64,000 nt of DNA from Amphiduros pacificus (Eukaryota > Annelida > Polychaeta > Phyllodocida > Hesionidae): contig OX439012.1 of NCBI GenBank assembly GCA_949316495.1, positions 20,326,666 through 20,390,665 of the forward strand, given 5' to 3'. Shown here piece after piece: positions 59,588-64,000 of this stretch; position 1 is the stretch's first letter; every line of letters starts with the position of its first letter. Below the pieces are notes generated by a model. The model did not search any database. It had not been told where the DNA came from and worked only from the letters and a program-made list of their open reading frames with translations. The position numbers and the translations under genes were made by a program.

Positions 59588-60793
59588 TCAGTTAGATTTG
59601 GAATCAATATACTTGGTTAGCTCAATCCTGGCCTTTTGATCGAATCACTAGGTCCATCCAGGAGTGCCAACTTGATTTTATCGTTCCCTCTTGTGGCATC
59701 CTCCAGGTAGATGGAGGCACCTGTAATCTCCTGGAGGCGGCGGACATTTGCTCCGCCTTTGCCGATGACCATGCCCGCCACCTCATTAGGTATCATCATC
59801 AACTCAGAGGTGGAGGAGGGTGGGGGCCTCTTCCTGGTTGGCCTAGTGGTCGAGTGAGAAGAAGTAGAGGTAGTGTCAGAGGTTCCCGGAGCCTCATCTG
59901 GAAGTAAGGCTGCAGACGCCTTATCTGAAGGCACGAGTGCAGGAACCTTGTCTGGCAGCTTGGAGTGGTTTATTGCCTCACTGATTTTATTGATAGTAGA
60001 TGGTCTCAAATTATTGTCATTGTCGAGGAAGTCAGAAAAATGCCCAGATTCAAAATTGTCAATTTTTTCATAAAAGAAGCCAGGAGCTTCCAGACCATTA
60101 GTTGCTAAGAGATTCAGAAAGACTAACCAGTTCATTCTCGCTTCTTCATCGCGAGGTGGCGGTGGTGACACTACGGTGACAGTGGGTCCCCTGGATCTAA
60201 TCCTATCCGTGAGACGAGACAACTGTGAGAAGGCTTCCACACCTTTGTGCTTCTTAAGAAGCCCAGCAGTAGTAGGTAGAATGATAATGTGGTCCGAGTT
60301 TCCAACCCTGTCGGACCTTCTGGCGAGGAATTCCAGATCCTGGGCAGTCTTCAGAAGCTTGCAATCACTCCTGAGCATACACTCAGCAAGCTGTACTTCC
60401 TGACCTTCCTTAGGTCCACATACCAATACAGACTTCTCAAGGCATGAGAGAGGGGAAGCCAGCAGGCTTCTCACCTCGGAAGCCGTAGGCAGAAATTTAG
60501 ATAGCATCAGTTTTTTTCTCAGCCAATTCCAGTTGAGATCTAGTTAGCTCAGAAGTCAGGGAAGCCATTCGCCTTCCTTGAAGAGCAACCTTATCCTCAA
60601 GCTCTGTATTTACCTTACATGCGTCTGCATGAAGGACCTCCAGGCGGTCATAGCTTTGCTGGAGCGCCTGGAGTATAGATGGAGACAAAGGAGGATCCCT
60701 TCTGGGTGTATCCAAATCAAGCGGTGGGGGCACATCAGCCTGACCTTTAGGAGTCTTGATGACCATAGTTACGGGAGAATCTTGTTCCGCCAT
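59588..60793 (-). pseudogene. LINE C ORF1: coiled coil, central domain and KH domain
   Basis: Starts at ATG 60793 (MAEQDSPVTMVIKTPKG). Residues about 45-95 form a heptad-patterned coiled-coil region (YDRLEVLHADACKVNTELED). A frame change near 60500 leads to the central domain, which shares DCKLL, LEFLARRSDRV, DHIIILP and RSRGPTVTVVSPPPP with LINE B. A Ser/Thr-rich linker follows, then a type I KH domain (AGMVIGKGGANVRRL, GASIYL; GxxG loop GKGG). Near the end one base appears lost in the CAAAAGG run, and the neighbouring frame then gives ARIELTKYIDSKSN and the TGA. It would be an RNA-binding ORF1 protein; this copy is broken. Confidence 0.8.
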
Positions 60794-61060
60794 CCTGAAG
60801 TAGTAGAAGTGAACACAATATTAGTGAAATTAAAACCGCAGCCACACCTGTCACACACTATTAGAACAGGGACAGGTGAAGAAATTTTAACTGGCAGTGA
60901 AAACTATAATCAAATATGTGGTGTGCTTAACTTTTTCAGAGGATTCAATGATAGCTTCCAATTGTAGGTACGGTACACGTGGAGAACAGGAGTGGTCTGA
61001 TCAGTGTAGGTCAGTGTAGGTCAGTGTAGGTCAGCGGTAGCTGTTCAAAGAGAGTGAGAG

Positions 61061-61514
61061 GGCTTCTGCAGCGACCTAAAGTATTAGAAGTCAGGTGACC
61101 AGGAAAAAATTCCGTTTTAGGATTGGTCAAACAGGATCAACTGACCAGTTGGGTTAATCGAAAATGGTAGGAGGGGTGAAAAACGGGTAAACTAATCAGT
61201 AGGGGTGCGAGGATAATCAAGTGAGACTTGTGACTTTTCACAGCTTTACAGGTCAATAGCTCAGGAGCTCACTCAGCCAGTAATTATTGTATAATCCTTG
61301 TTAGAAATGCAAATATATGATCGGATTGAGGGAGCGTATGAAAAAATAAAAGGATGTTTGTCAGGGTTTTAAGCTTTTGTCAGCTTTGTCATCATCAAAT
61401 GATCCATCAGTGTATATATATTGATATCTAGTGAAAATAGATTTTATTTCTTTAGATCTATTTATATAAAGGGACGGATTGGTTGAGTATTTCTTTATTC
61501 TGACATGGCTACAT
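61061..61514. other. Intergenic, nothing recognised
   Basis: Sequence between the LINE C 5' end and the old LINE H. I see no gene or bounded repeat. Confidence 0.5.
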
Positions 61515-64000
61515 TTATTTAATACTTAAAGTTGCATAGGTCCATGGAGGTGTTTCTGGATATTGAAATTTGGCAATTTGATTTGGATTTATATTTAAGG
61601 ATTGTAAAGATTCTTTGATGTAAATGCGAAAAGTTGGTATTGTATTAGGTTTACTTTCAAAAATGTAAACATAATTTGGATTAAATATGGTATCATGTAC
61701 AGGATTGTTTGGACAAGAAGCATTTTTTGCAGCATACTGAAGGGCAATTTTTTCTCTTCTTAAATCAAGAAGCAGTTCATCTGCCTCAACTGCCAAGCTA
61801 TCTGCAGGCGATGTACCAAATGCACCAAGATCTAGTCTTAAACCCAGATTTTGTACAGGATCAAGCATTTTAATATAAGATGGATGTGCTGATCCATATA
61901 CCATACACCCAGAATCATACCAGTGCTCTGTATGATTGCAATAAAATATTCCCCGATCTGTATGGGCAAGAACCAATAATAATGCCTGAACCTTTGTATT
62001 TTTTACAATTATAGTGTAATACACACAGTTTTCTTTAAAGATAACTTAAATCTGTTATTATCAGCCCACTCTTGTATTCTATTAAGATGTTGTTGGAGCT
62101 GTCTTTCATAGCATCCATGCCTATGGACCAATAACATGACTTAAAATCATTAACAAATAATGAACAATCTGTTCCAGGTCTCACACAATTTACTATGCTG
62201 TTAATGTTTATAATAATTAGAGATTCAGATAATATACTATCCTGTGGAACACCCATATCCTGATCAAATGCATCAGAAAGTATTGAACTAACTCGGACCC
62301 TGAATTATATATTTGACAAGAAATTTTGAATAAAAGGGGGTCAACGACCCCTTAATCCAATAGGAAATACTAACAACATGTTCATCTTTTAAACCCTCTT
62401 GTATAAATGTTTCTAAACGTACCAGATGGTCAATAGTACTTCAAGTTTTTCTGAAGCCACTCTGTGCAACAAAAATCGTCAATCATTGGTTCCATTCTTT
62501 TACCGATACAACTGGTTAATAACTGGATAATTATTTGAGTTTGACAAGTCTTTGCCAGGCTAAGGAATGGGAATAATAGTGGCTTTACTCCATGAAGGAT
62601 GAAAATCACCACTTTCCCAAATGTTATTAAAAATATCTAAACGATGGCCAAGGGATTTGTCAAGGAGGTGTTCCAGGATTTGGTAGTGAATTTGATCAGG
62701 TCCAGAGATGTATCCAAAGCAAGTTTCAAATCTTCTATTGGGAATGTGTTATAATATTGTTCCAAGTTATGAGATATGAAATTTAGTTGGTTTTTTCTTT
62801 TCTATGTTTTATTTTTGCAGAATAATTATTGGATGAGGAATAATTATTGGATGAGGAATTCTTGGAATTTGGCTTTGATTAAGGAATACACCCATCAGCA
62901 ATATTACACAATGTAGCCATAAAAACCTGAAAAGGATCATCTACATTGTTAAAAATCTCTGGAGTCATCTTTATTTAAACAGGATGTTTGAAGTTTTGCA
63001 CAATTGGCTTTATGAAATTTCCACTTGGGGATTCGTTCGTCTGGTGGAGGAAAATGGTTATTTAAATGCTCGGTCCATTGCATTTATTGAACCAACTTTA
63101 TTATAAGATATATATCCCTTAAATGTTGTTGAGTAATCTTTAAAATTAGTTTCCTGTAAACAAATAACTGATACATTATATTTTTGGGCTGATAATTCCA
63201 GTTCTGATCTTTTTGCCTCAAATCCTTTACAATTCCACTTTATGATTTTGCCGAAAGCCATATTAGAAAAAATGAGAAAAAATATATGATTTAACATAAT
63301 CGAATAATCACTAAGTTTACGATTATGCTTCAAGTGCACAAAATTCATATCCAGAGGATGAACTGTGTCCATCCTTTCTAAGGATTTAGTTCTATTTATT
63401 TTACTTTTAACTTGATTTTTGATATCTTATTTGTCTGATTTATGTACTGGTCTATTACTTTTGATACTTTTACTATTAGATAATGTAGAGGGTTTTTATG
63501 AAGAGGGTCTAGTGGATGTTGCTGTTGGTTGGGTTATTACTGGGAGAGTGGATATCAGAGTTTGGGGTTTTTACATCACTTTCAACATAATTTCATTCAT
63601 TTCGTGGATCGAACTGGTGCTAATAAGCTGGCGTTCTAACCAACTATGCCACGGCCTGTGGCCTTAGATGTTGCTGAAGATTTAGAGGTTTTTGTAAAAA
63701 AGGAATAAGTTTTGTCATTGATTGGCCATGAAATGTTGGTCTGAATTGCTATGGATTTTGCTTCTTTAGTATTTACATAGCTGGCATAGGATGTCTTTGT
63801 TGTGTTCAAACTTTGTACTTGCTTGCGTGCCTATGGAAAATATATATTTTCAGTGTGTTGTATTCAATGAATTTCCTTCTCGTTTGAAAAGGAAGGACAA
63901 TTCCACGAATATGATGGCAATTCACACATTTAATTATATTTGAAGAATAATCTTCCCCACTCTGCTGAGCGGTACATTTTGGGCATGTTACATTACCTTA
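61515..64000 (-). mobile_element. LINE H, decayed I/Nimb-like retrotransposon, runs off the window
   Basis: A minus-strand non-LTR element of a different clade from LINEs A-E. At the right edge the ORF1 C terminus is readable: a zinc-knuckle-like CPKC...KCVNCHH (63990-63900), then ARKQVQSLNTTKTSYASYVN and TNISWPINDKTYSF (to about 63690), interrupted by a SINE fragment. ORF2 begins near 63280 (KIIKWNCKGFEAKRSEL, VICLQETNFKDYSTTFKGY). The RT follows in pieces: HYQILEHLLDKSLG, WSKATIIPIP, then MGVPQDSILSESL (GVPQG changed) and CSLFVNDFKS (FVDD changed to FVND). The tail YDSGCMVYGSAHPSY and LGAFGTSPADSLAVEA is characteristic of I/Nimb-type ORF2. Many frame changes show it is old. Confidence 0.75.
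63565..63662 (-). mobile_element. tRNA-derived SINE, family 1, internally deleted copy
   Basis: The minus strand reads the tRNA-like head (GGCCGTGGCATAGTTGGTTA) and jumps near the B box to the tail-side body (ACGAAATGAATGAAATTATG). The middle of the SINE is missing. It is inserted in the LINE H ORF1. Confidence 0.75.

Larger units (their letters stand above)
55519..61060 (-). mobile_element. LINE C, near full-length CR1/L2-like retrotransposon
   Basis: A minus-strand LINE with a 5' UTR of about 270 bp including four TCAGTGTAGG-type repeats (about 60995-61035), ORF1 with coiled coil and KH domain (60793-59588), an in-frame open region after the ORF1 TGA (59587-59183), ORF2 (58894 to about 55560), and an (ATT)n tail near 55519-55533. 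ORF1 carries two frame changes, and ORF2 carries one stop plus several frame changes. The RT motif C is YADN rather than YADD. It is more diverged than LINE B but has the same part order. Confidence 0.85.

Overview
The window is animal (eukaryotic) DNA dominated by transposable elements. It has tRNA-derived SINEs, long non-LTR retrotransposons with (ATT)n tails, a tyrosine-recombinase retroelement, DNA transposons, long AT microsatellites, and one spliced host gene with a signal peptide and GT/AG introns. There is no sign of operons or bacterial genes. The mix (a secreted DM9-domain protein, SINEs with (CAAA)n tails, Ngaro/PAT-like retroelements) suggests a marine invertebrate, most likely a mollusc. 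That is inference and not proved by the sequence.

Layout. 1-9.7 kb: AT-rich DNA with four large AT runs (one a perfect long palindrome), degenerate minisatellites, a SINE with a target duplication, a CpG-richer stretch, and a 470-bp MITE with G-run inverted ends and an 8-bp target duplication. 9.7-10.6 kb: a decayed LINE fragment split by a SINE piece amplified into 68-bp tandem copies. 10.6-19.4 kb: a YR retroelement (gag, RT/RNase H, tyrosine recombinase) with A1...B1-A2-B2 split repeats, carrying a nested 2.9-kb TTAA-flanked DNA transposon. 20.2-26.1 kb: a LINE C-terminal fragment, a 120-150-bp tandem array containing tRNA-like units, and a second SINE family. 27.0-28.4 kb, minus strand: the only confident host gene, three coding exons for a 315-residue secreted DM9 (DUF3421) protein. 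29.7-35.6 kb: a nearly complete LINE (LINE B). 35.6-38.3 kb: diverged local repeats. 39.4-50.5 kb: a LINE (A) broken up by a SINE, by a second YR retroelement in reverse orientation, and by another LINE (D). 50.9-53.3 kb: a young 5'-truncated LINE (E) with an open ORF2. 55.5-61.1 kb, minus: a near full-length LINE (C). 61.5-64 kb, minus: an older I/Nimb-like LINE (H) running off the window.

The most interesting signal is the architecture of the CR1/L2-like LINEs. Three diverged copies (A, B, C) carry ORF1 proteins with a KH RNA-binding domain, joined to a CCCH zinc finger in A. In B and C a single TGA ends ORF1 and is followed in the same frame by a 130-145-codon Cys-containing open region sharing an IILC-x2-HS motif, before the endonuclease/RT ORF2. 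These parts would act together in the usual LINE cycle: the ORF1 product binding element RNA, the ORF2 endonuclease and RT performing target-primed reverse transcription. The SINEs probably depend on LINE machinery in trans.
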